A DNA stretch of 31,116 bases from Nitrospira sp. (GTDB taxonomy: Bacteria > Nitrospirota > Nitrospiria > Nitrospirales > Nitrospiraceae), in NCBI GenBank assembly GCA_020697375.1, contig JAJFBJ010000044.1:1-31116 (forward strand). The letters run 5' to 3'. A program made the translations under genes and the position numbers. The first letter of the stretch is position 1, and the number at the start of each line of letters is the position of its first letter. The notes under the pieces were generated by a model, which was not told the DNA's origin, made no database searches, and saw only the letters and a list, made by a program, of their open reading frames with translations. Shown in pieces: positions 17,151-25,357 of the stretch.

Positions 17151-18725
17151 TTACCTCCGCTTCGTACGTTGAACAGCCGGTTGCTTTTTCTTCACAGAGG
17201 TCTTCGAACTCTTCACATCGTTCGCAGGGCGCGCAGCAGGGATCGAGGCCTGCGATTGACCGTTCTGCAAAGCTCGCCGCCTGGCAGCCCAGCCCTCGCG
17301 CGTCACTTGAGGCACCCGGGAAATAACGAGCGCATCCGCCGGCACATCCTGCGTGACCGTGGTGCCGGCCGCAATCAGCGCGCCTCGTCCGACAGTCACG
17401 GGCGCCACCAGTTGCACATCACTCCCGATAAATACCTGGTCTTCGATCACAGTCTGAAATTTTTCCCAGCCATCGTAGTTGCACGTGATGGTCCCCGCGC
17501 CGATGTTCACGCCCTTCCCGACCCGCGCATCGCCGAGATAACTGAGATGGTTGGCTTTCGACCCTTCGCCGAGTTCCGTCTTCTTCATCTCCACAAAGTT
17601 ACCGACCTTCGCTTTCCGCCGCACCGTTACACCCGGTCGCACATGCGCGAACGGTCCGAGATGGGCTTCTTCCTCGATCAAGGACTCGCGCAAGATGCAG
17701 TGATCGAGAATCTCGACTCTGTTCCCGATGACGCAGTCGGTAATACGCGAACCGGAATGCACGACGGTCTCCTCGCCGAGGACCGTACGGCCTTCGAGCG
17801 TCACATTGGGATAGAGCACCGTGTCCCGGCCGATCGTGACGTCGGCATCGATCCAGGTCGAAGAGGGGTCGCGCATCGTCACCCCGGCTTCCAGCCAGCG
17901 CTCACAAATCCGACGGCGAATCACCCGTTCGGCCTCCGCCAATTGCATGCGACTGTTGATCCCCAATCCTTCATCGATCGTGCGCAGGCGCAGCGCCGAT
18001 ACAGTACGCCTCTGCTGCACCGCCATCTGCACGATGTCCGTCAGGTAGTACTCACCTTGCGCATTGCGAGGATCGAGCTTATCGAGAGCAGGAAACAAAA
18101 AATCTCCGTCTACGACATAGGTGCCGACATTGATTTCGCGGACGCGTCGTTCATCTTCGGAGGCATCCTTATCCTCAACGATGCTCTGCACCGTATTATC
18201 AGCCGCGCCCTGCAACCACTCCTCCCGTCGGCGCCGAATGACGCGCCCGTACCCCGATGCATCCTCGAGCACCGCAGTCAGCAGCGTGACCGCCGCGCGC
18301 TGAGCGTCATGCATCGCCAACAATTCCCGCACGGTGGATTCCGTCAGAAGCGGCGTGTCTCCGTTGAGGATCACATACCGGGACGGTCTTCGTTGTGATT
18401 CCGGGGCGAACACAGGACGGGCTTGCAACACGGCATGACCCGTTCCCAATTGCCGAGCCTGTTCGACCGCGACAACCCGGCTGCCTAGCGCGTCAACGAC
18501 CTTCCGCACATCGGCGCCCTGATGTCCGACCACCAGCGCCACGCCCTGTTCCGCGAGGCGGCAAGCGATGTCGAGGGGATACAACAGCATGGGACGCCCT
18601 GCCACCGGATGGAGCACCTTGGCCAGCGCCGATTTCATGCGTTTGCCGAGTCCCGCAGCCATGATAATGACGCCGAGACCGGGGATGGAAGAGGTGGATG
18701 CCTGATGAGTCAACGATAGAGTCAT
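17151..18725 (-). CDS. glmU: Bifunctional GlmU: glucosamine-1-P acetyltransferase / GlcNAc-1-P uridylyltransferase
   Basis: Converts glucosamine-1-phosphate to UDP-GlcNAc for peptidoglycan and LPS. Residues about 15-245 are the pyrophosphorylase domain (VIIMAAGLGKRM, QLGTGHAVLQA, YVILNGDTPLL, EINVGTYVVDG). Residues about 275-480 are left-handed beta-helix repeats with the acetyltransferase site (GSKANHLSYLGDARVG, GAGTITCNYDG, FIGSDVQLVAPV). Two residues differ from the usual nucleotide loop GTRM...PKVLH: Lys replaces Thr and Ala replaces Pro (GLGKRMKSALAKVLH). About 45 extra C-terminal residues are Lys/Ser-rich and basic. The ATG at 18725 has weak GGTGA upstream; a shorter N-terminus is possible. 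Confidence 0.96.
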   Translation of the reverse strand: MTLSLTHQASTSSIPGLGVIIMAAGLGKRMKSALAKVLHPVAGRPMLLYPLDIACRLAEQGVALVVGHQGADVRKVVDALGSRVVAVEQARQLGTGHAVLQARPVFAPESQRRPSRYVILNGDTPLLTESTVRELLAMHDAQRAAVTLLTAVLEDASGYGRVIRRRREEWLQGAADNTVQSIVEDKDASEDERRVREINVGTYVVDGDFLFPALDKLDPRNAQGEYYLTDIVQMAVQQRRTVSALRLRTIDEGLGINSRMQLAEAERVIRRRICERWLEAGVTMRDPSSTWIDADVTIGRDTVLYPNVTLEGRTVLGEETVVHSGSRITDCVIGNRVEILDHCILRESLIEEEAHLGPFAHVRPGVTVRRKAKVGNFVEMKKTELGEGSKANHLSYLGDARVGKGVNIGAGTITCNYDGWEKFQTVIEDQVFIGSDVQLVAPVTVGRGALIAAGTTVTQDVPADALVISRVPQVTREGWAARRRALQNGQSQASIPAARPANDVKSSKTSVKKKQPAVQRTKRR

Positions 18726-18778
18726 TGGATTTTCACCATGAAGGAACCGGCCATGACGCCGCGATGATCGTCGTTCTA

Positions 18779-19483
18779 TCAGCCGACCTGCACGCCCGCG
18801 TCAGGTTGCTTGATAGACGACCATTTCTTCCCGCCGGCCGGCGGGCTAGCGCTCGCTGGGGGGGTCGGTGTGTAGAGTCCTCCGGAGACAATCAGTTTCA
18901 TGGCTTCTTCAACCGTGATCTCCACCGCGATTACTTCGCTCTCGGGCACCAGCAGGAAATATCCCGACGTGGGATTGGGTGATGTCGGTACATACACGTG
19001 CACCAGCGGATCCGGCGAAAGCTGCTGCATTTCGCCTTTCGTGACTCCAGTCACAAACGCAAAGCAATAATGGCCGTTCTTAGGAAACTGAATCAGCACG
19101 ACGCGGCGATAGCTCTCGCGTTCAGCGAACGACAGAATGTCCATCATGGATTTGATGGTGGAATAGATTCCGCGGACGACCGGAACCCGATTGAGCAGAT
19201 TCTCCCACTGCCGCACGATATGGCGACCGATCACGTTCGCTGCGAACAATCCGGTCATGAAAATAAGCAGAACCAGCGCGGCGATGCCCAATCCCGGCAC
19301 ATAGTAGCCGGGCGTCACCAGCCGGGCGGCCACGTCTCCCAGAATTCCATCCAGGCTGACAAACAGGGTTTTCAGAATCAGGATGGTTCCCCAAATGGGA
19401 ATCATGACCAGTAAACCGGTCAAAAAATAACGTTTGAGCGAGGCTTTTAACATGTGAGTTGAGGGGTCCGGGTAGAGCGCCAT
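18779..19483 (-). CDS. DUF502 family membrane protein
   Basis: A DUF502 protein of 234 residues from ATG 19483, or 224 from ATG 19453 (MLKASLKRYFLTGLL), which is where family similarity seems to start; neither has a good ribosome site. Two transmembrane segments are visible (FLTGLLVMIPIWGTILIL and GLGIAALVLLIFMTGLFAAN). They are followed by the conserved soluble part (VPVVRGIYSTIKSMMDIL, FVTGVTKGEM, VHVYVPTSPNPTSGYFLLVP) and a Pro/Ala-rich tail (TPTPPASASPPAGG). The biochemical function of DUF502 is unknown. It is the first gene of the minus-strand block and is divergent from tmk. Confidence 0.9.
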   Translation of the reverse strand: MALYPDPSTHMLKASLKRYFLTGLLVMIPIWGTILILKTLFVSLDGILGDVAARLVTPGYYVPGLGIAALVLLIFMTGLFAANVIGRHIVRQWENLLNRVPVVRGIYSTIKSMMDILSFAERESYRRVVLIQFPKNGHYCFAFVTGVTKGEMQQLSPDPLVHVYVPTSPNPTSGYFLLVPESEVIAVEITVEEAMKLIVSGGLYTPTPPASASPPAGGKKWSSIKQPDAGVQVG

Positions 19484-19519
19484 GATACCGATCTTTGATC
19501 GATCGTCGCAAGCCTTTTC

Positions 19520-19548
19520 TTGCTATTTTCAATCACTTGGAATAGGAT
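19520..19548 (+). promoter_or_regulatory. Candidate sigma70-type promoter for tmk-holB-metG
   Basis: TTGCTA (19520-19525), a 17-base spacer and TAGGAT (19543-19548), each matching 4/6 consensus positions. It lies in the roughly 100-base divergent gap and would give a leader of about 30 bases before the tmk ATG. The match is modest. Confidence 0.3.
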
Positions 19549-19583
19549 CCGCCCTCCTTCACCAGGAATTTCAAACCTGCATC

Positions 19584-20303
19584 ATGACCCAGCTCAGACG
19601 ACGCCCCCGGGGCCTCTTCATCACACTTGAGGGTATCGAAGGTTCCGGCAAATCGACCCAGGCCAGGCTCTTGGGCGAGCATCTCCGGAATCGGGGATAT
19701 GTCACCCTTGAAACCAGAGAACCGGGCGGGACCGCCTTGGCTGAAAGAATCCGCTCGGTCCTTCTGGATCTCGCGAGTGAACCGGTTGAACCTGAGACCG
19801 AAGCCTTTCTGGTCTTCGCCGCCCGCCGCCAACATGTCGCGCAGGTCATAGAACCGGCTCTCGCACGAGGCGCCATCGTGCTCTGCGACCGCTTCAGCGA
19901 CTCGACCCTGGCCTATCAGGGCTATGCGCGAGGATTGGACCTCACGACGCTTCGTATCCTCAACCGCCTGGCCACTCGCGCGATTACGCCGGACCTGACT
20001 TTGCTGTTCGATCTCCCCGTGGCGACCGGCCTCGCCCGGCGCCGAACGACCGCCGAGACGAACCGGCTCGATCGCGAATCTCTCCGATTCCATCGAAAGG
20101 TTCGGGCCGGCTTTCTCGATGTGGCAAAGCGTGATCCCAAGCGGGTAAAAATTATCCCGGCACGGGCTGCGAAAGATTCGGTCGCACGCTCGGTCGTACA
20201 GGCTATCGCGAAGGTACTCAACCGACGCCACGACGTGACAGAAGAATCCACGCCCGGCAGGCAGGCTCCTTACATAACGGAAGCAGGCCATGCCATTCGC
20301 TGA
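19584..20303 (+). CDS. tmk: Thymidylate kinase
   Basis: Phosphorylates dTMP to dTDP for DNA synthesis. The 239-residue protein has the P-loop LEGIEGSGKST (15-25), the thymidine-binding ETREPGGT, the DR motif in LCDRFSDSTLAYQG, and an Arg-rich lid (GLARRRTTAETNRLD). It is somewhat longer than the usual 205-215 residues because of a C-terminal extension of about 25 residues. The ATG at 19584 was chosen by family alignment, since the longer open frame from 19482 has no relation to Tmk. It overlaps holB by 14 bases, the common tmk-holB arrangement. Confidence 0.96.
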   Translation: MTQLRRRPRGLFITLEGIEGSGKSTQARLLGEHLRNRGYVTLETREPGGTALAERIRSVLLDLASEPVEPETEAFLVFAARRQHVAQVIEPALARGAIVLCDRFSDSTLAYQGYARGLDLTTLRILNRLATRAITPDLTLLFDLPVATGLARRRTTAETNRLDRESLRFHRKVRAGFLDVAKRDPKRVKIIPARAAKDSVARSVVQAIAKVLNRRHDVTEESTPGRQAPYITEAGHAIR

Positions 20304-21324
20304 CATCATCGGCCATGAACGTGCGAAGACCTTGATCAAAACGGCGATCCTGCAGAATCGTCTCGCCCATGCCTACCTCTTTCACGGCGACGATCGCATC
20401 GGAAAACGCCTCCTGGCTCTGCGGGTAGCGCAAGTGCTCCTCTGCGAGACCGACCGGGCCGATCATCAACCGGATGCCTGCGGCGCCTGTCGTGCCTGCC
20501 GCCAAGTGGAGGCCCGGACTCATCCTGATTTCATGGTAATCGAACCGGATCGCGAGCTTGCCAACCCGCAAATCAAGATCGAACTCATCCGCGACATCGA
20601 ACACCAGATGATCTATCGCCCTCTGATCGGCAATCGAAAAATCTGCTTGATCGACGAGGCGGATCGAATGACCATCGGGGCCGCCAACGCGCTGCTCAAG
20701 ACACTGGAGGAGCCGCCCGACCATAGCCTGTTCCTGCTGGTCTCAAGCAGGCCGTACGCCATGCCGGCCACCATTCGATCCCGATGCCAGGCGCTGCGGC
20801 TTGCCGCGCCGGCACAAACACAAGTCGAAGCCGCCGTGATCCTGAAGCGCGAACTTCCTCCCGCGGATGCGCGCTTTCTCGCGTTGCTGAGTGATGGACA
20901 ATTGGGGCGGGCGCTGGAATCCGACCTGGACCAGGCACGGAGCATTCAGAAAGAGTTTTCACTCATCTTGTCATCGAAGGGGCTGCATTCATTTTCCGCC
21001 GTCCTCGCCGCCGCAGAGGCCCTCGCAAAAGCTGATCGTGTCCCCGAGGCTTTCGATTGGGTACTCCGTTGGTTACGCGATGTATTGCTCCTGTCCGTCG
21101 GCGCCGGCTCCGACCACTTGCTCAATGTGGACCAACGCCAAGAGATGCAGGCGCTGGCTGAATGCGTCGACATCGACGAGCTTCTGGATGTGATCAGCGA
21201 CCTCGAAAAACTGGAACGGCAAGCGAACCGCAATGTGAATCTTCAGATGGCGATGGAAACCATTTTGTTACGGGTTCGTCATCTGCTCATCCCGCAGAGC
21301 CCCGTCGGCACGGCGCCAATCTAG
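20290..21324 (+). CDS. holB: DNA polymerase III delta' subunit
   Basis: A clamp-loader subunit that helps place the beta clamp on primed DNA. The 344 residues start with FADIIGHERAKTLIKTAI and LAHAYLFHGDDRIGKR. The P-loop equivalent GDDRIGKR (33-40) lacks the Ser/Thr after Lys, consistent with a delta' that does not hydrolyse ATP. Zinc-module Cys are C52, C64, C67 and C70 (CGACRAC). The Walker B-like LIDEADRMTIGAANALLKTLEEPP and sensor region ATIRSRCQAL follow. It overlaps the end of tmk by 14 bases and is followed by metG after 39 bases. Confidence 0.94.
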   Translation: MPFADIIGHERAKTLIKTAILQNRLAHAYLFHGDDRIGKRLLALRVAQVLLCETDRADHQPDACGACRACRQVEARTHPDFMVIEPDRELANPQIKIELIRDIEHQMIYRPLIGNRKICLIDEADRMTIGAANALLKTLEEPPDHSLFLLVSSRPYAMPATIRSRCQALRLAAPAQTQVEAAVILKRELPPADARFLALLSDGQLGRALESDLDQARSIQKEFSLILSSKGLHSFSAVLAAAEALAKADRVPEAFDWVLRWLRDVLLLSVGAGSDHLLNVDQRQEMQALAECVDIDELLDVISDLEKLERQANRNVNLQMAMETILLRVRHLLIPQSPVGTAPI

Positions 21325-21363
21325 CTTTCCTCCCGACTGAACTGATATCTTGATTTTCGAGCC

Positions 21364-23364
21364 ATGAGCCTCCCGAAAACCTTCTACATCACCACGCCCA
21401 TTTACTACGTCAATGACGTGCCCCACATCGGCCATGCCTATACGACCGTGGCCGCCGATGTACTCGCGCGCTACTGGCGATTGCGCGGGCGCGAGGTGTT
21501 CTTTTTGACGGGTCTGGACGAGCATGGACAGAAAGTGCAACAGGCCGCCGCGAAAGCCGGGATCGATCCGCAAACCCATTGCGACCGGCTCGCGCCGCAG
21601 TTCATAAACCTCTGGAAACGGTTGAATATCTCCAATGACGCCTTCATTAGAACCACCGATAGCCGGCATCAATCAGTGGTTCAACGATATCTTCAGCAGT
21701 TATTCGATAACAACCTGATTTATAAAGCAGATTACACTGGGTGGTACTGCACGTTCGATGAACGGTTCTGGACGGAGAAAGATGTAGCCGATGGGCTGTG
21801 CCCGGACTGCAAGCGACCGATCGAGCGCCTCAGCGAGCACAATTATTTTTTCAAGATGGGCCGGTATCAGGACCAGCTGATCGACCACATCCGTACCCAC
21901 GAAGACTTCATTCGCCCCGCATCCAGACGCAATGAAGTCCTGGGATTTCTTCAGACGCAGAAACTGGGAGACCTATCGATCTCGCGACCAAAATCCAGGC
22001 TCGGCTGGGGCATCGAATTGCCGTTCGACAAAGACTATGTGACTTACGTCTGGTTCGATGCGCTCGTGAACTATATCTCGGCTCTCCAGTACCTGCCGGA
22101 GAAACCATCCGTCGATCGGTTCTGGCCCGCCGATGTCCATCTGGTCGGCAAGGACATCCTCACGACCCACGCCGTCTATTGGTCCACGATGTTGATGGCG
22201 CTGGATTTGCCGCTTCCGCAAACGATCTTCGCGCACGGCTGGTGGACGGTCGATGGCGAGAAGATGTCCAAGAGTCGCGGCAATGTCGTCGATCCCAACA
22301 AGATGGTCGATGAATTCGACGCAGACGCCTTCCGCTACTTCCTGTTGCGCGAGGTGCCGTTTGGGCAGGACGGAGATTTTTCGCGCGAGGCCGTGATCGG
22401 CCGTATCAACAGCGACCTGGCGAACGGCCTGGGCAACCTGCTAAGCCGGACCGTGACGATGATCGAGCGATATTGCGGGGGCAAGATTCCACCGTCTCAC
22501 TCGGGATTGGAGGAGCATGAAAACAGCCTGGAGAACGCAGTCAGGGAATCGGCACAACAGATCCAAGAATTGGTTTCAAGCTTCCAATTCAATCGCGTTT
22601 TAGAATCCATTTGGAATGTCATTCAGACCGCCGACCAATACTTTGAATCTCAGCAACCCTGGAAACTTGCCAAGGAACAAGCTCACAGAACCAGACTTGA
22701 GCAGGTGCTTTATCGAGTTGCAGAAACATTACGCCAACTCGCCTATCATCTTTCCCCTTTTATGCCCAACACTGCCGAGGAAATGATGCGACAGCTCGGC
22801 CTTACCGCGGCGGACCTGAAGAGAGACGAAGTTCTGACATGGGGACAACTTCTTCCTGGCACGCCAGTGAACAAGCGCGCGTCCCTGTTCCCTCGAATCG
22901 ATACGACCAGATCACAAGGAGCCAAAAACGTGAGCGACTCACCTGCTTCCTCGCAACCGACTACCGTCGCACCGACCGCAGCCACCACTGCGCCACAGAG
23001 CCAGGCTGCTGCTGCAGCCGCCCCTGCCCCTGCAGCCCCATCCCAGATTACCATCGATGAGTTCATGAGGGTCCAGCTCAAGACGGCAAAGGTTTTGACG
23101 GCGGAACGCGTGCCGAAATCAGAGAAGCTGCTGAAGCTTCAAGTCAGCCTGGGAAGCGAACAACGGCAGATTGTCGCCGGCATCGGCAAAAAATACGAAC
23201 CGGACGCCTTGATCGGAAAAACCATCGTCATCGTGGCGAACCTCAAGCCGGCCAAGCTGATGGGCATTGAATCGCAAGGCATGGTCCTCGCCGCAGGCGA
23301 CAGCGAGGTGCATGGGCTCGTGACCATGCTGGAAGCGGTAGAGCCCGGCACCAAAGTGAAGTGA
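21364..23364 (+). CDS. metG: Methionine-tRNA ligase with C-terminal tRNA-binding domain
   Basis: Charges tRNA(Met) with methionine. The 666-residue protein has class I signatures HIGH (21-24) and KMSKS (300-304), the catalytic GLDEHGQKVQ, and VWFDALVNYISAL. The connective peptide has a partial zinc knuckle: Cys129, Cys146 and Cys149 are present, but the second position of the first CxxC is Asp (CTFD). The anticodon-binding helical domain runs to about 515. A low-complexity Ala/Pro/Thr/Gln linker covers about 520-560, followed by an EMAPII-like tRNA-binding OB-fold (about 562-666, FMRVQLKTAKVLTAERV, GIGKKYEPDALIGKTIVIV, SQGMVLAAGD). Such domains dimerise MetRS and raise tRNA affinity. Confidence 0.97.
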   Translation: MSLPKTFYITTPIYYVNDVPHIGHAYTTVAADVLARYWRLRGREVFFLTGLDEHGQKVQQAAAKAGIDPQTHCDRLAPQFINLWKRLNISNDAFIRTTDSRHQSVVQRYLQQLFDNNLIYKADYTGWYCTFDERFWTEKDVADGLCPDCKRPIERLSEHNYFFKMGRYQDQLIDHIRTHEDFIRPASRRNEVLGFLQTQKLGDLSISRPKSRLGWGIELPFDKDYVTYVWFDALVNYISALQYLPEKPSVDRFWPADVHLVGKDILTTHAVYWSTMLMALDLPLPQTIFAHGWWTVDGEKMSKSRGNVVDPNKMVDEFDADAFRYFLLREVPFGQDGDFSREAVIGRINSDLANGLGNLLSRTVTMIERYCGGKIPPSHSGLEEHENSLENAVRESAQQIQELVSSFQFNRVLESIWNVIQTADQYFESQQPWKLAKEQAHRTRLEQVLYRVAETLRQLAYHLSPFMPNTAEEMMRQLGLTAADLKRDEVLTWGQLLPGTPVNKRASLFPRIDTTRSQGAKNVSDSPASSQPTTVAPTAATTAPQSQAAAAAAPAPAAPSQITIDEFMRVQLKTAKVLTAERVPKSEKLLKLQVSLGSEQRQIVAGIGKKYEPDALIGKTIVIVANLKPAKLMGIESQGMVLAAGDSEVHGLVTMLEAVEPGTKVK

Positions 23365-23365
23365 A

Positions 23366-24232
23366 ATGAATCCCTTTCTCTCCATTCCGTTGATCGGCGC
23401 CTGTCTTCTCATGCTGCTGAGCAGCGCTGGCGCGGCCTTTGTCCCCGAACCATCTGAATCCGAGCTCGAAGCCAAAGAACATTATAACGATCCCCTGCCC
23501 ACCACCGTCGTCGTGCGGGTCGTCGCCCATCGTTCGCTGGTCCTGGGTCATGAAGTCGGCGGCGCTCGCGTGACGATTACCGACCTGGCGACCGGTCTGC
23601 TCTTGGCGTCCGGCCTGCAGCAGGGAGAACCGGGCGACCAAAGTCAGATCATGCGTATCCCGCATCTCATGGACGAACCAGTCTACAGTGGCCGGCCGGC
23701 AGCCTCGTTCACGACTATCCTCGAACTTGCGCGTCCGACGTTGGTGGAGATTACCGCCGAAGGCCCCTTGGCCTATCCCAGCGCCTTGCAACGCGCCAGC
23801 AGGACGGTCCTGCTCATTCCCGGCCACGACTTGATCAACGACGGCATCGTGATGGATCTCTATGGATATCTGGTGCAAGTCGAAGACCCCAAACCGGGCG
23901 AGTCCCTGATCGCCAAGGAAGACGTCATGCTGCGGGCCTCCGTGCGCACCCTCTCCGGTTCCCTGGTCCGCCCGCATAGCGATTGGGATTCCCGGAAAAT
24001 TCAGATCTATGGCGAGTTGCTGATCGGAGACCGCGTGGTAGAGCGCCTGCAAATGTTCTATGCGGGAGAAAAAAGTCATTTCGAAGCGCCCTTTTTCGTG
24101 CCCGTTTCCAAAGATGCGCCCGACGGCATCACATTGCGCGTCATCGCGGCAGACGCCGCCCACGCCAACTTCGGGATGGGATCGGCTCAATTTCCGGTGC
24201 TATCCGAGCGACTCCGCCCCGCAAAGAAATAA
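23366..24232 (+). CDS. Secreted protein of unknown function
   Basis: A 288-residue protein that starts one base after the metG stop, so it is surely cotranscribed or coupled. The N-terminus is a signal peptide (FLSIPLIGACLLMLLSSAGAAF) without a lipobox Cys. The mature part is rich in beta-type alternation: a first region with VVVRVVAHRSLVLGHEVGG and ARVTITDLATG, and a second region after about 165 with DLYGYLVQVEDPKPGE and IYGELLIGDRVVERLQMFY. This suggests two beta-sandwich-like domains, exported to the periplasm or outer membrane. I do not recognise the family, and nothing links it to tRNA charging apart from position. Confidence 0.8.
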   Translation: MNPFLSIPLIGACLLMLLSSAGAAFVPEPSESELEAKEHYNDPLPTTVVVRVVAHRSLVLGHEVGGARVTITDLATGLLLASGLQQGEPGDQSQIMRIPHLMDEPVYSGRPAASFTTILELARPTLVEITAEGPLAYPSALQRASRTVLLIPGHDLINDGIVMDLYGYLVQVEDPKPGESLIAKEDVMLRASVRTLSGSLVRPHSDWDSRKIQIYGELLIGDRVVERLQMFYAGEKSHFEAPFFVPVSKDAPDGITLRVIAADAAHANFGMGSAQFPVLSERLRPAKK

Positions 24233-24329
24233 TCAATTCACGTCGGCGCCATGTGAAGAACGACGTCTCTCTGCTGGTCGTACGGCGAGACTTGCCCTTA
24301 CCGGAATGCCGTGAGACACTGAAAAAAGA

Positions 24330-25271
24330 ATGGTGTCCCATACTTACCATGAACTCCGCTCGCGGCTGAGAATTGCCCTCGCCTGCAACGCGATCATCAT
24401 CATCGCCGAGTTTGTCGGAGGTTTTCTCACTAACAGCATCGGCTTGGTCGGCGACGCGGGACACAATCTCGTCGATCAGGGCTCTCTCTTCCTGGCGTTG
24501 TATGCCCACATTCTGACGGCCAGGCCCGCGACGGACAGCCGGACCTTCGGCTACCACAGGGCCGGCATCGTGGCCGCCTTTTTGAATTCGTTCATCCTGC
24601 TGCTGACCGCCGTCGGCATCACGCTCGTCAGCTTCAAACGCCTCATGAACCCCGTCCCGGTTCCCGGCGGATGGGTGATGCTGATCGCGCTGGTCAGTTT
24701 TGTCGCGAATCTCGCGATCGCCCTTCTGCTCCAGCATGGCGCGAAAGACGACCTTAATATCCGTAGCGCCTTCTGGCATATGCTGACCGATGCCTGGGTG
24801 TCTCTCGGAGTCGTGGTCAGTGGAGGAATGATCCTGTTGACCGGATGGGCCGTTTTCGATCCGCTGGTCAGCCTTTTGGTCGTCCTGGCGATCGGCAGGG
24901 GCGCCTGGCCACTCTTTAAGGAATCGCTTGAAGTATTATTGGAATCGACGCCGCCCGGCGTGAGCCCCGCGCACGTCGCCGCGACCATCGAATCCATCCC
25001 AGGAGTGAAGAACGTCCACGACCTGCACATTTGGGCTGTCGAACCACGTCTCATCATGATGACGACTCATGTGCAAGTGGACGGCGATGACGAGGCACTG
25101 ACCAGCGACCTTCTCCAGACGATCCGGAACCGGATCACGACAGATTTCGGCATCAAGCACCTCACGATTCAGCTGGAAACGGAATGTTGCCACCCGGAAG
25201 CCGTCCATTGCGATCTCAATCATCTGGCCGGCCGGCATCCACAGCCGGAAATCCTGCATAGTCACCACTAG
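24330..25271 (+). CDS. Cation diffusion facilitator (zinc-type efflux) transporter
   Basis: A 313-residue inner-membrane metal/proton antiporter of the CDF family. Six transmembrane segments lie in the first about 200 residues. The metal site is visible as His45/Asp49 in TM2 (GDAGHNLVD) and His150/Asp154 in TM5 (HMLTD), the two-His/two-Asp set usual for zinc transporters. The cytosolic ferredoxin-like domain follows (SIPGVKNVHDLHIWAVEP, VQVDGDDE). The last about 30 residues are rich in His and Cys (C286, C287, H288, H293, C294, H298, H303, H310, H312, H313), a likely extra metal-binding tail. ATG 24330 has only a purine-rich GAAAAAAG upstream; GTG 24333 is an alternative. Confidence 0.93.
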   Translation: MVSHTYHELRSRLRIALACNAIIIIAEFVGGFLTNSIGLVGDAGHNLVDQGSLFLALYAHILTARPATDSRTFGYHRAGIVAAFLNSFILLLTAVGITLVSFKRLMNPVPVPGGWVMLIALVSFVANLAIALLLQHGAKDDLNIRSAFWHMLTDAWVSLGVVVSGGMILLTGWAVFDPLVSLLVVLAIGRGAWPLFKESLEVLLESTPPGVSPAHVAATIESIPGVKNVHDLHIWAVEPRLIMMTTHVQVDGDDEALTSDLLQTIRNRITTDFGIKHLTIQLETECCHPEAVHCDLNHLAGRHPQPEILHSHH

Positions 25272-25357
25272 CAGGGTGGTAAAAAAGGCCGGTTTCGTTC
25301 TCGGATGTTTACCCCTCTGCTAGCCCTCTCTCGGTTCAAGCGGCTACAATAGCCGTG

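Noticed and set aside
16092..18398. Long plus-strand open frames (328 codons at 16092-17078 and 409 codons at 17169-18398) opposite glmS and glmU
   Set aside because: They are antisense shadows of strongly supported genes in GC-rich DNA. Their translations are rich in Arg/His/Pro with no domain pattern, and no ribosome sites were seen.
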